64,000 nucleotides of DNA from Tridacna crocea (taxonomy: Eukaryota > Mollusca > Bivalvia > Cardiida > Cardiidae), in contig OX031057.1 in NCBI GenBank assembly GCA_943736015.1, positions 53,831,001-53,895,000 of the forward strand, in the 5' to 3' direction. The position numbers were made by a program, and so were the translations under genes. The stretch's first letter is position 1. Each line of letters begins with the position of its first letter. Under the pieces are notes generated by a model, which was given only the letters and a program-made list of their open reading frames with translations, was not told where the DNA came from and did not search any database. This document shows, piece after piece, positions 1 to 10,639 of the stretch.

Positions 1-1146
1 CATAGGTTCAAAGACAGCTTCTCACGGGATGAACGGGATTTGGGATTGACCCACTTAACATCTCATGCCATTAAGACAGAGCGTGCAGAACCCGTGAAGC
101 AACCACCAAGGCGCGTGCCTATGGCCTATGCAGCAGATGAAAAGAAAGCTATAGAAGACCTTATGGCCAAAGGTGTTATAAGAGAGAGCACTTCACCTTG
201 GGCCAGCCCAATAGTACTAATCAAGAAGAACGACGGAGGAGTCCGACCCTGTGTTGACTATCGTAAGGTTAATGAGTTAGTCAAACCTGATGGTTTTCCT
301 CTGCCCAGAATACAGGACTGCCTTGATGCAGTGGCTGGTTCCCAACTGTTCAGCACCTTTGACTTAACAAATGGCTATTTTCAAATCCCACTGAAACAAG
401 AAGACATACCGAAGAGCGCTTTTGTTTGTAAATATGGACACTTCGAAATGACCCGCATGCCTTTTGGTCTTAATAATGCTGCCTCTACTTTCCAACGTAC
501 TATGGAAATGGCTCTTCGAGGCTTGCAGTGGATCACTTGTCTCATCTACATAGATGACGTAATCGTTTTTGGTAAGATCTTTGAGGAACATTTGGCAAGG
601 GTAGAAGAAGTGCTAGAACGAATTCACGCGGCTGGTCTGAAACTTAAGCCAGAAAAATGTCGCATGCTCCAGAAGGAAGTGGTCTTCCTAGGTCATATTG
701 TTTCTGGGAAAGGTGTACAGCCCAGCCCAACCAACATCTCAAAGATTATTTCTTGGCCAAGACCTAAGACGGTAAAGCAAGTAAAGCAGTTTGTGGCCAT
801 GGGCTCCTACTATAGAAGGTATGTAAAGGATTTTGCCAGTATGGTAAGGCCTATGGTAGATCTTACAAAAAAGGGTAAGAAATTTGTGTGGTCTGTGGCC
901 TGTGAAACAGCATTTGCAGAGATGAAGAAAGCCTTGTTAAGCACAGACATAATGGGATATCCATTAAATGAGGGTGGAGAGTTTATCCTTGATGTCGATG
1001 CCTCTGACATAGGTATTGGTGGTATTTTTCACCAATTTCAGAGTGACCATGAGAAGGTTATTGCATATGCCAGTAGATCCTTGAACAAAGCAGAAAGAAA
1101 TTACTGCATTACAGAGAAGGAACTTCTGGCAGTCTTATTTCATTGA
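1..1146 (+). pseudogene. pol: Gypsy pol, reverse transcriptase and start of RNase H (5' cut by window)
   Basis: This part of the polyprotein copies element RNA into DNA. The frame is already open at base 1, so the TTG at 40 is not a start. Visible RT blocks are WASPIVLIKKNDGGVRPCVDYR, the FSTFDLTNGYFQIPL block, MPFGLNNAASTFQR and the catalytic YIDD at 547-558. The RNase H domain follows, with its first acidic residue in FILDVDAS and the glutamate in TEKELLA. Translation stops at the TGA at 1144-1146 in the middle of RNase H, and the same domain resumes in the +1 frame at about 1145. One surplus base in the TTATTT run near 1135-1140 explains the break. This is seen directly and the family assignment is secure. 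Confidence 0.9.
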
Positions 1147-2992
1147 GTATTCTAGACAATACTTGCTTGGTCGGCGTTTCAGGATGAGAAGTGACCACCA
1201 GGCACTAGTTTGGCTCTTTCGTCTGAGAGAACCAAGGGGGGAAATTGCGAGATGGTTGGAAATATTGAGTCAGTATGACTTTGCCATTGAGTATAGGCCA
1301 GGAAAGAAACAAGGTCATTGCGATGCTTTATCCAGATGTGAGAACCCCAAAGATTGTGAGTGCCCCAATCAAGATACCAGTGAACAATTGAAATGTGGCC
1401 AATGTAAAAAATGTGTTAAGAGAGCCCAAGAAATGATGCATTCAGAACTTTACAAGGAGATAATAACAGCACAGGAAGAGCAGACACATATTACGGGATC
1501 AAACAGTGAAGAAATGATAGGAGTAAAGTGCCTTAAAGAGAAACCCAAACCAGGACCGTCGTCTCAAAGTGCCCCACGCCCATCAGAGCCTCAACAGAGC
1601 AACCTTTTAACATTCTGGGCTAATACAAGGTCAGCAGAAGATTTGCAAAAGCTACAGAGAGAGGACTCAGACATTGGTCCAATCATTAACGCAAAATTGA
1701 ACAATAAGAGACCGGCTAGCCCAGATATGGTTACATGCAGTCCAGCGACACGACACTACTGGATACTTTGGGATTTACTTAAACTTGAAGATGGCATATT
1801 GATGAAAAAGTTTCTAAAACATGATGGGACTGGAGAGTTTCTGCAATTTATAGTACCTACATCACTGAGGAAAGAAATTCTTTTCCAGATGCACGATTCC
1901 ATGGTATCTGGTCATTTAGGGTGCATAAAGACAAAAGAGAAGATCCTACAAAGATTATACTGGTACTCTCTGAAAGATGATGTGAACCTTTACATTAAGA
2001 GATGCGATACCTGTGCAGCTGATAAGAAACCTGCCAAAACACCACGAGCACCTATGGGTAGCTTACGAGTTGGAGCACTGGGTGACCGGATTGCTACTGA
2101 CTACCTAGGGCCATTCCCTGTCACAGGCAGAGGGCATAGGTACATTCCTTTATTTACAGACCATTTCACTAAAAATGTGGAAATAGTTCCAGTTTGTGAT
2201 ATGTCAGCAGAGGTCTGTGCCCAGAAGCTTTTGAACGAAGTTATCTCTAGGTGGGGGTGCCCTCTTGCTATTCATAGCGACCAAGGCAGAACCTCTGAGA
2301 GCAAGATTTTTCAAGAACTTTGTAGAATGCTAGAGGCTCGAAAAACGCGAACGAGCGTTAGAAATCCACGTGGAAATGGGCAAGTTGAACGCTTCAACAG
2401 GACCTTACTGCGAATGATTAAGGCATATCTATGCGGGGAACAGAAGGATTGGGATTTGCACCTTGGTTGTCTTGCAGGGGCTTATCGAGCAACGCCTAAC
2501 GAGTCAACCAAGATGACCCCTCATCTTTTGACCATTGGACGGGAGGTTAGATTACCAGCAGAATTAGTGTTTGGCAGCACTATTTCTTCCAATGGAGAAA
2601 AAATTACCTCCTATGGTGACTATGTCGACACCCTGAGGACAAAAATACAACATGCACACAAAATCGCTCGTAAGCATATGTCAGCATCAGCCAAGCGGAG
2701 TAAAGATCTTTATGACTCCAATGTGGCCTTTAATACGTTTAATCAGGGAGACATTGTCTGGTGCCTCATGGAGACGAGAAAAGTTGGTATCTCGCCGAAA
2801 CTTGAGCATGTTTATGAAGGTCCTTTTCTAATAAAGAGGAAATTATTAGAAATAGACTTTGTCTTGCAGCTGGATAGAACAGGAACTGAAAGACCTGTGC
2901 ATCATAATAAGCTTAAACCATATGAGGGTGTTCAGCCACCAGGATGGATAGTGAGAGCAAAGAAGCAGTTTGAAACACAGAATAATCAGTAA
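1147..2992 (+). pseudogene. pol: Gypsy pol, end of RNase H and integrase
   Basis: This is the second half of pol, frame-shifted relative to the first. It begins with the rest of RNase H (SDHQALVWL, then GHCDALSR carrying the last acidic residue). A Cys-rich linker follows (CENPKDCECPNQ, CGQCKKC), then integrase. The integrase shows an HHCC zinc finger (H..H near 1890-1905, CDTC near 2003), a core with D at 2099, D at 2279 and E at 2387 (exactly 35 residues between the last two), and a C-terminal module with YEGPFLIKR, the GPY/F motif of Gypsy integrases. The SDQGRTSES block differs from the usual SDQGRNFES, so one core position has changed. The stop is at 2990-2992. No chromodomain was seen. 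Confidence 0.88.
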
Positions 2993-3178
2993 TTCTAAGG
3001 ATTTAGAAGTATGGCTATGCATTAAACATACAGCCGACGGAAGATTAAAAGAGTAATTTCCTTTTGACGCTGAGAATCAAAAGGTTACGTTCATTGTCCA
3101 TTCGATTTGTTCCTATCTCTGTATTATTTCTTTGCACTGAGCGTGGGCTCAGAGTCTTCTAAACCTATGTGGTTTTAG

Positions 3179-3777
3179 GTAAGTTACAGTCTTTAATTAA
3201 AGTGTACCGACCAGAGAAAACTGAGCAGTTTACCCTTGCAGAGGTAAGAGTTTGCAGGTTTGGGACCACTGAGAGCAGAGGTTGAAGATCGTGAGGATCT
3301 AATGGTAATTTGAGAGGTGATGGAAGTACAGATCTAACAAAGTAAAGAGTCGCTGGAGAGGTATTGAGTGTTGTGAGGTAAAGTTAGGAAGACGAAAGAG
3401 TACAGGGACTCTACAATGTTGGCGTTTGGAACGCTGTTTTGGTAGAAGTACAGCTGAGAAGTTTCAAGAGAGATTTCAGTAAAGTAGCGGGAAATGATGG
3501 AAATAAATGATATGAGTGTTAGAAGTATGTTCCATACCTAAAGAGCCGTCCACAAGAAGTGTAACGTTAGGGTTAATTTGTGGAATAACCTCTGTAGTGT
3601 CCAAAAGAAACCTCGAATTAAAGACCATTCTAAAAGTCGTTGAATTAGGTGCGTCTTAAGGTACATGTTCACACCGAGCGCGCATATTAAGGTATATACG
3701 CAGTGATCAAAGGAAACTAGTCAAGGGGTAACTAGATGCTAGGTATTAATCTCGAGGTACAAAATTTCTCTTTCTAG
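3179..3777 (+). promoter_or_regulatory. candidate intron between pol and the downstream ORF
   Basis: The 792 bases after pol hold no ORF. A consensus 5' splice site (AG|GTAAGT) sits at 3179. A pyrimidine-rich 3' splice site (TTTCTCTTTCTAG) ends at 3777, seven bases before the ATG of the next ORF at 3785. If used, this would remove 599 bases and place the downstream ORF at the head of a spliced exon, in the manner of spliced env messages of errantiviruses. The sites are visible but their use is an inference. Confidence 0.4.
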
Positions 3778-3784
3778 CAAAAAG

Positions 3785-5463
3785 ATGAACTCAAGTATGC
3801 TAGAACTGCTGTTTGGGAAAGAGGCTATTGATAGGGTGAAGAAGAGGGGAAGAGCCTACATGTGTTTGGTTTGTCATCAACTGACGGGTGAAAGGCGAGT
3901 TGGGGAGCTCGGGCCGATGGAGGACCACGTCCTGAAGACTCATGTCAGCAGAGATAGGGTCCCGTATTACTGCCGACTATGTATGTTCAAGTGCCAGACC
4001 AAGCATCAAATGGACCACCATACTAGGCACTACACAAGGCATGTGAAGATGGCGCAGACCCGTGGAATAGTGAATCACGAGGAGTGGCAGGTCAAGAGCC
4101 CTGTACCGTACAAGATAGGGGAAGCTGATCTGATGAAATTCTCTCAGGAAGAAAGTGCTCTCTTCTTCCTGAAAAGGCAGACAATGGAAGCCCAACCTAG
4201 ACCGTCCACTGCTACTAAGGGACCTAGAGAGGCCATTTCCGAAGATCTGATGTCGGAAACCATAGGACAGGGATACTTTCGGATGCCTGAAGATCTTTCT
4301 CTAAGCAATCATGCTATGCAGGGAGTCGAAATGCCAGAGGAAGCTAGGAAGCAAATCACACCTACCTTAAGTCCAGCTGGGGTTGGTGGTTTGAGACACC
4401 CTGCCAGCAGCAGCTGTAGGCTAGGATCACCAGTGCAATTTAGCCCCCTAATCGGCGTCGGACTGAGACCGACAAGTTGTAACTTGGCACCAGTTAGGAC
4501 CACCACACCACCTGCATCCTACATCGCTACACCGTTGACCTCCCCGAATTACAGACTGCTGACTACCCCAGAGACAAGTAAAACAGATGAGCCAGGAACC
4601 TTTCTTTCTTTTTCCTCAGCAACCACTACAGCCACATGTCACCTTGATAACTGAAAGAGCTGAAGACCCAACTGTCGCTATTGGCCTCCGGGATACTCCA
4701 GTCACAGTCTTGCCAGGAACTGCCGCTGATGCCGAGTTTCCCTCAACGGTGGCAAGCATTGCGAGATGCCGTGGAACAGTGAAGCCAACGTCCTTAAGTC
4801 AAGCTGCATGTGTTGATACACCAGAAATAGTTACCAATTCAAGAACTGAGCCACATTTAAATCAACAAAATGAAGAGGAGGAAATTGAAGATCTGTGGTC
4901 TTAGCTTATGTCCAAAGATGATCTCAGCGAACTGATTGATGTTCCAACACCCTCTGAACCGGTTCAGCACAAGAGGAAACAAGGTGATGAGAAAGTGATC
5001 AAGACACCAAAAGAACAGGCTAGGCAAGATGATCAGAAAACTGGCAAAGGACAGGAGGAATCGGAACCACCCACACAAAAAGAGCAGAACTGAGGCACCT
5101 GCACCACCTTTCGAACCCAATTTAGTAGCAGTAAACGCAGGATTGAGGAAAGACAGGAGAAGGTGGAAAAGGCTTTGACTGAGATGTCCTGTTCTCTAAG
5201 TAAGGTCACGGATGCATTAAAACGTATGAGAAGTGTCTTAGAGGAAAGTTTAAGAGAGGAGAGGAGAAGAGAGGACCACTGGGATGAAAGGGAGAGAAGA
5301 AGAGAGGAGGAACGAAGGAAGGACAGGGAAGCATAGCAGAGGAGAGAAGAAAGACGAAGAAAAGCAGAAAGGAAGGGGATGGGGGAAATCAGGAGACTGT
5401 TAAAAGAGAGGAAAGACGGAAAGGAGAATACAAGAAGTATGAAATCAGTGTTAGGAAAGTCGT
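3785..5463 (+). pseudogene. env-position ORF: zinc-finger and coiled-coil protein, decayed
   Basis: The first open stretch (3785-4654) starts at an ATG and codes for two zinc-finger-like units. One is CLVC...H..TH (about residues 27-55) and the other CRLCMFKC...H..H, followed by H residues (about 63-85). A Pro/Ser/Thr-rich linker follows. Between about 4590 and 4654 the coding frame changes. The new frame continues through stops at 4902, 5091 and 5334 as an acidic patch (NEEEEIEDL), a Lys/Glu-rich region and a heptad-like Arg/Glu coiled coil, to a stop at 5463. The full ancestral product would be about 560 residues. No signal peptide or membrane segment is seen, so it is not an envelope protein. 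It could be an element-encoded nucleic-acid-binding or regulatory protein. Its position between pol and the 3' region argues that it belongs to the element. Confidence 0.6.
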
Positions 5464-6130
5464 AAACAGAGAACAGTGTAAAAGAGTATAACAAGAAGAA
5501 ATGAACATTCACGAAATTTAAATTTTCAATTTTTAAGTTTTTCTCAGGAAGTTTTGTACCATCTATTTTGTGAACATTCTTGCTCATCAGTGATTCCAGT
5601 TTGATACAGTGATAAACATTCCGGAACAAGTGATATTTAATGTTAAGCTATTTTAGTTAACCCATTACTATTTATGCCATTTTTAGACCTACCAAAGATT
5701 TTTGCATGTCAAACTTGACAAGTACTTGAAAGATTAGAAAAATATTTGCTCTGAATGTACGGAAAACATTTTGGAAATGAACAACTGCTTATAATAAGCA
5801 TGTTATCCTTTTTCACGATGATTTCCATTACTATAACTGCAGGGTCATCAAAAGTCGTAATTCGGCGGTACAGGTTTTTACTTATAAATTTTAATTACTG
5901 CTCATAGTTAAATTTTCTAAAATGTTGTAACTGTTAAGGTTGAGAGAGAGAGAGGGATGTACAAAGGTAGACTGAGAGACAGTGAGGTGGATAGAAAGAA
6001 AAAGTATTAGTGAGAAAGAGTGAGAAAGATAGTTGAAGTTAAAGTTCACACTGTATTTTCATAATACATGGTAGCACATGTATGTGCCAGTTACCTGAAA
6101 TTGTCCATATAGAAATGGTATTGCCTTTTC
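5464..6130. other. noncoding tail of the Gypsy element
   Basis: AT-rich sequence with a short GA-rich tract near 5940-6030. No coding capacity or recognised repeat was seen. Confidence 0.4.
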
Positions 6131-6540
6131 ATATTATATGTGAGTCGTTTTCACATATATTTTTGTATTATATGTGAGTCGTTTTCACATATATTTAATT
6201 GGGTGCTGTAAGCATAGTATTATTTCCTTATTGCATGTGAGTCGTTTTCACATATATTTAATTCAGTGCTGTTAACATAGCATTATGAGATTTATTATAT
6301 GTGAGTCGTTTTCACATATATTTTCATTGTGTGCTGTAAGCATAGCATTATTTTTTTATTACATATGAGCCGTTTTCACATATAATTAATTCAGTGCTGT
6401 TAATATAGCATTATATTTATTACATGTGAGTTGTTTTCACACATACTTCTGTTGATGCTATTAACCTAGTATTATGTTTATTGCATGTGAGTTGTTTCCA
6501 CATATGTTTGATTTAGCGCTATTATCATAGTACTTCTAAG
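6131..6540 (+). repeat. tandem hairpin repeat, about seven ~62-bp units
   Basis: About seven diverging copies of a ~62-bp unit follow each other (the first is short). Each has an inverted pair TATATGTGA / TCACATATA around a GTCGTTT loop, then a spacer of the type GTGCTGTAAGCATAG. The hairpin arms are kept better than the spacers, and the last units carry scattered changes (GTTGTTTCC in the loop). The array lies just before the presumed LTR. This is also where enhancer or insulator repeats lie in some Gypsy elements, but any role here is speculation. Confidence 0.85.
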
Positions 6541-6562
6541 TCATGTTCATATAGTCTATGTT

Positions 6563-7861
6563 AAAAATTGTGTCTTATAAACTGGATTGTTGATCCTTTT
6601 GTATGGTCGTTAGATGGAACTTAATCGACCCTGGAGTGGGGTAATGACCCGGTTTCTTGTGACACAATTTTTCAGCGATCGTAAATCAGCTGTTTTCAAT
6701 TGCATAGTGCCAGTTGTCATTATTTCACAGTTCACGAAGTTTTGAAGTTTGCCAACCATTGTCTGCGAAAACCAGTGGTTACCTGCTATTTCATGCCTAT
6801 TTCATTCAGTTTGCGATCTGGTTAACTCCATGTGCATTGTAATGTAGCAGATACATGTGTATTTTTTTTCATTGCCATCCATGTTGGAGAGTGAATGCTG
6901 GGATATGTATGTGTTGAGTGCACTCAATTGTGACCGTAAAAATTGTTTTGAAAGTCAAAAGCCGTCACCACTATTTTACCTTAAGATTTTTATTATTAGG
7001 TAGTTGCAAAATTTGTCTAAATATGACAGTCATCTAATTTATTCACTTCCTAACATTTTGATGATAATTTTACTGTACTTTTCATTTAAGAAAGGATTGT
7101 TTTTGTTGTTTAAAGTTATTGACCCCTTTGATTTTTATTGGTAAAAATCAAAATGGCCGATATCGATTTCTATCAGCGGCATCTTCCCAGCTGTTTTATG
7201 TTCGGGGATCACGTGATCCCACTCTGATTAATTCTGGGGTCTGAGATTCCCAGAACATTAGAGTGTGGGATCGCTGATCCCGGAAACAAAAACTTACGGG
7301 TTTCGGGGGTTAGAAATTTTTGAGTATATAAACAGGCCCCTGGAAATCCCAGATAACTTCAGATTTTTCTTTTGTTAGGTACACTCAGGAATCTTTTGAT
7401 CATTTTTTTGTTTATTTATTTTACATTTTGTTTTAAAACATTTAAAGTCAAAAAGCATAATTCTAATTATTTTCTTTAACTATTTCTTTCTTGAAGAGGG
7501 GATATTTTTAGTTTTTTCATACAGACTTAAGTTTGAGTAGTCTATATAATCAGAATTATTTCTTTAAGTTACTTAACATTAAGGGCTTAAGTACTGAATA
7601 CTCATTTTACAGTAACTGTTGTCATATATTTACCATATTTCATTGACTGTTTCCTTGATCACTGCCGTGCGTAATGATAAATTGTTGAATTCACTATACT
7701 AGGAACATGTAGAATCTTTATACTTAAATCTGAGTCAGCCGTCCATTGATTTTATTGTACACTTGTATCTAGTCATTGGTTAAATGCCACACTATTTATT
7801 ATTACTACCTTAAGTTTATTAAAGTTTATTTATCCAAAGGATAAAGTTGTTAACTGAGACA
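6563..7861 (+). repeat. candidate 3' LTR region (edges unproven)
   Basis: The interval opens with an inverted pair, AAAAATTGTGTC at 6563 and GACACAATTTTT at about 6660, around a purine-rich GGAGTGGGG (possible polypurine tract). It then holds a palindrome GGGATCACGTGATCCC near 7205, a TATA box at 7325, and AT-rich sequence with poly(A)-signal-like words. It ends in a CA before TGG at 7861. This is what a Gypsy U3-R-U5 would look like, but with a single copy the edges cannot be fixed. Confidence 0.35.
7325..7332 (+). promoter_or_regulatory. TATA box of the presumed LTR
   Basis: TATATAAA followed by ACAGGCCCC and, about 25-35 bases on, CCCAGATAACTTCAG as a possible initiator. The promoter function is inferred from the location. 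Confidence 0.45.
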
Positions 7862-8094
7862 TGGCTTCTTCTTTTGTCTTGACTCCCTGTCACAAGTAGA
7901 AATTTGCCCTTTTCCTTAGTACTTTTAAATCTTTCGTTCGTCTGAAGTTCACCCTTTTTACTCCCCTCGCCACGAAGCCTAGACTTTAGTTTAGTGCTTT
8001 GTCGAAGCAAACTCGAGCGAAGCCACGAAAGGCCTGGTGGCGAGTTTGCTGCTATATAAGGAGGAAAGTCTTGCTGCTACCCTCGGCTCGCAAC

Positions 8095-10103
8095 AATATC
8101 AACACCCTCCAGTCTTAGGAGAATTTTAAAGTGTTCCTTCTTTGTTCCTGTGTTTGAACTTGTGACCCCCAGGGGCATCATTTGAACAAGATTGGTAAAG
8201 GTCCTCAAGGAGGTAATTCTTAAGTTTTCCTTTTTTGTTCTTATGATCGAACCTGTGACCCCGAGGCGTGGCCAACTTTGACCCCAGGGACATCATATGA
8301 TCAAACTCGGTAGACGTCCAATAGGGCATACCAAATATCAAAGCTCTACACCTTCTAGTTTCAGAAAAGATTTTCAAAGATTTTGCTATTTTTTCTTTCT
8401 GTTGCTATGGTAGCCAGAGTTAGGGTGGAATTCAATCTCTTGAACAAGTTTGGTAGAACTTCACCAAAGAATCATCCCTACAAAGTTTCATCAAGATTGG
8501 CCCAAGGGATTAGGACGAGAAATTTTTAAAAGAATTCTGGACAGACGGACAGATGTACGACGGACAATGAGCGATCACAATTCCCCACCTTAGCAGTAAG
8601 TGCTAAGATGAGCCCCCCCAAAAAAGAGAAACAGTGTTTAAATATTGACTTGAAAATCGCATATTAATATGTTTCTTTAGTGAAAGGGAGATTACTGGTG
8701 CCTAAGCAGTAACGTCCCTTGACGAGAGGGTGCATGATGGGTAGATAGAGGAGCCATTTAAATACATTAAATTTTATTAATTCTATACCTGGATACTATG
8801 ATTTGGAGATGTCTTTGGCCATCAGAGTCCAATTCCCAACATTACATTTTGTATTCTACCTGAAAATGTTCATGCACAATCAGCGTGCAATCATGGGACA
8901 AACTGGTTTTGGAACGAACAACCTCGGAAGCAAAGTGGATAGAAGACAAATTTTGTGCATATCATTGCGCCAGTAGAAGGCTATGAAGAGGTGAAGCTAT
9001 TTTCAATCAAAAAGAAGTATTTCAACGATCGATAGACTTTTGCAGTTTATTTCAATAAGCCATTTCCAATTATATATCTGAGTGCTTTTGAAAAAAGCCA
9101 TTTGTCTCGAAAAATTGAGTTTAATTGGGTTTATTTCTTTCGGTTTTGCACAAATACCATACATGGTCTTCAGAATTCAATATTGAACATTTATTATTGA
9201 TCTCATAGTGGCGTTGCCTTCGACAAATATTTTGGAGTTTTCAAATGTGAAAGAACTAATGGACAGCAAATAAGTTGCGGTTTAAATTACTAACCTTGAC
9301 TTTGAGTGGTTACAAAATATTGTGGAGAGAGAAAAATGTTTTTAATCCTGTAATGTTTTCATACGTTTTCTTTCTCAAGGTCATTAAAATTCCGGATTGT
9401 GTGGTAGAGTGTTAAGACCCTCCCAGTTTCGGTCTGAGATAAAGAACCTAAATGAATTTAACTCCAAGGCTGCTGTTGGTGGGAACGCCTCGCAAGTTAT
9501 AGGGCTGTGTCTGACTTACGTGTTAGACTTCATATTCTGTACTTTTTACCTTGATCTAATCTGTCTACAAAAGCATTAACAATAATTTATTACTCTAAGA
9601 CAACTCTATCAATTGATTGAGACATTTCCAGTACAAAAATGACAAGGAATGGTACCCTTTTACAACATGCTATAAAACATTTTTTTTTAACTTGAAATAT
9701 TATTAAAAAGTCTATGGACAGCAAATGTATATGTACACTGCAGATTCAGATCAGATTCCACAACAGCAAATCAATCTAAATCCACTGAAAATTTAGATTA
9801 ATTAAATTTCCAAAGGTAAAATATTACAAACTTTGAAGATACAAGATGATTTAATCATAAGATAATACGTGTATTATGCAAGCATGATTTCTGTGTTGTA
9901 GAATGCTCTTATCCTAAAATCACTCATATAAATATGAAAATTTACATGAAAATGTGGTGAGAATCAAAATTCATGCCAAGCAACATTTTTAAAAAGTTAA
10001 AAGACTTTATATTTGCTAGAACTTCCTGTTTATGATATTCGTTTTCCGCAGCTAACTGATTTTAGGCGCACACTGACGGTAGCCTCCTATTTTCGGGACT
10101 GTA
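8095..10103 (-). mobile_element. left copy of a ~2.05-kb element, inverted arm
   Basis: This stretch is the reverse complement of 10640-12697 over essentially its full length. Differences are scattered point changes and small indels; the right copy has about 45 extra bases near 12535-12585. Its outer part contains the mollusc-type repeat with a TTAGCAC hairpin, a GTCCGTC-rich core and the phrase CTTGATGAAACTTTG. Its inner part is AT-rich. The only ORF shared by both copies is a 60-codon one. No transposase was seen, so this is a nonautonomous element or a segmental inverted duplication. Confidence 0.8.
9397..9579 (+). other. 60-codon ORF conserved in both inverted copies
   Basis: The predicted peptide (CGRVLRPSQFRSEIKNLNEF and on) is identical to that of 11164-11346 on the opposite strand. 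It starts only at a TTG, has no family signature, and its last third is AT-rich sequence. The identity is explained by recent duplication alone. An exon relic captured by the element is possible but unsupported. Confidence 0.15.
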
Positions 10104-10617
10104 CGTTGATCCATGGTGCTAATGGGTAATTATCAAACAGTTTTCATTAAGTATTCTAAACACAATTATGGTCTTAGCGTCCAGTCGTAAAGACACTTTT
10201 AGTTTAAAGTACTGTTAAGCACATCCGCAAACTAGTTCAGTTCACGACCACTTATCTCAGATGGGCAAATTACATTTGTTGTCTCTGTGTAGAGGCCCCG
10301 TCACACCAAACCAGATCTTAGAACGTCTTACCCATTCCTGAAATGATCGAAAAACGTGTTGCGGTCGGGGTAGAACGTGTAATTTTGGCCTGATGATGTC
10401 TGATTCTCTTTTCTCACCGTACCTGTTCTAAGAAAGCCTTACCTTCACCAACAAAACCGTAAAACGGGTTGCAGTCGGGATAGGATGTGTAAATTCAGTC
10501 GGTAATATGCCAAACGCACTCACTAATGATGTCCTACAACATCGCGTCTTTAATAGGATCGACGTACGGCAGTTTCGTTTGTAGTACGTCCATCTCGTTT
10601 TAAGTTCGTTGTAACTC
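10104..10617. other. spacer between the inverted copies
   Basis: About 510 bases not shared by the two arms. It holds two diverged relatives of one motif, near 10350-10395 (AAACGTGTTGCGGTCGGGGT) and 10455-10505 (AAACGGGTTGCAGTCGGGAT), which suggests a small older tandem duplication. No coding sequence was seen. Confidence 0.5.
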
Positions 10618-10639
10618 CGTCTAATTACAGGGCGGGATG

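Larger units (their letters stand above)
1..7861 (+). mobile_element. Ty3/Gypsy LTR retrotransposon, 3' part
   Basis: The window opens inside pol of a Ty3/Gypsy-type element. The order seen is reverse transcriptase, RNase H, integrase (HHCC finger, D-D35-E core, GPF-type C-terminal module), an untranslated leader, an extra decayed ORF, then a long noncoding tail with a TATA box. Gag and protease would lie left of the window. The RT-RH-IN order is that of Metaviridae and excludes Copia, where IN precedes RT. The right end is uncertain: a CA followed by TGG at 7860-7864 is only a plausible LTR edge, and no second LTR is present to compare. One frameshift in pol and three stops plus a frameshift in the extra ORF make this copy inactive. 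Confidence 0.75.

Noticed and set aside
5033..5629. 198-codon minus-strand ORF
   Set aside because: It is antisense to the Glu/Arg-rich coiled-coil part of the Gypsy third ORF; GA-rich coding sequence gives an open Ser/Leu-rich complement.
7860..7880. Primer-binding site after a 5' LTR
   Set aside because: CA followed by TGG is suggestive, but a 5' LTR is not expected downstream of pol and no tRNA match longer than the first bases can be supported.
9397..9579. Conserved small gene on both inverted arms
   Set aside because: Identity between copies is that of the surrounding DNA, and there is no ATG or family signature; kept only as a low-confidence note.
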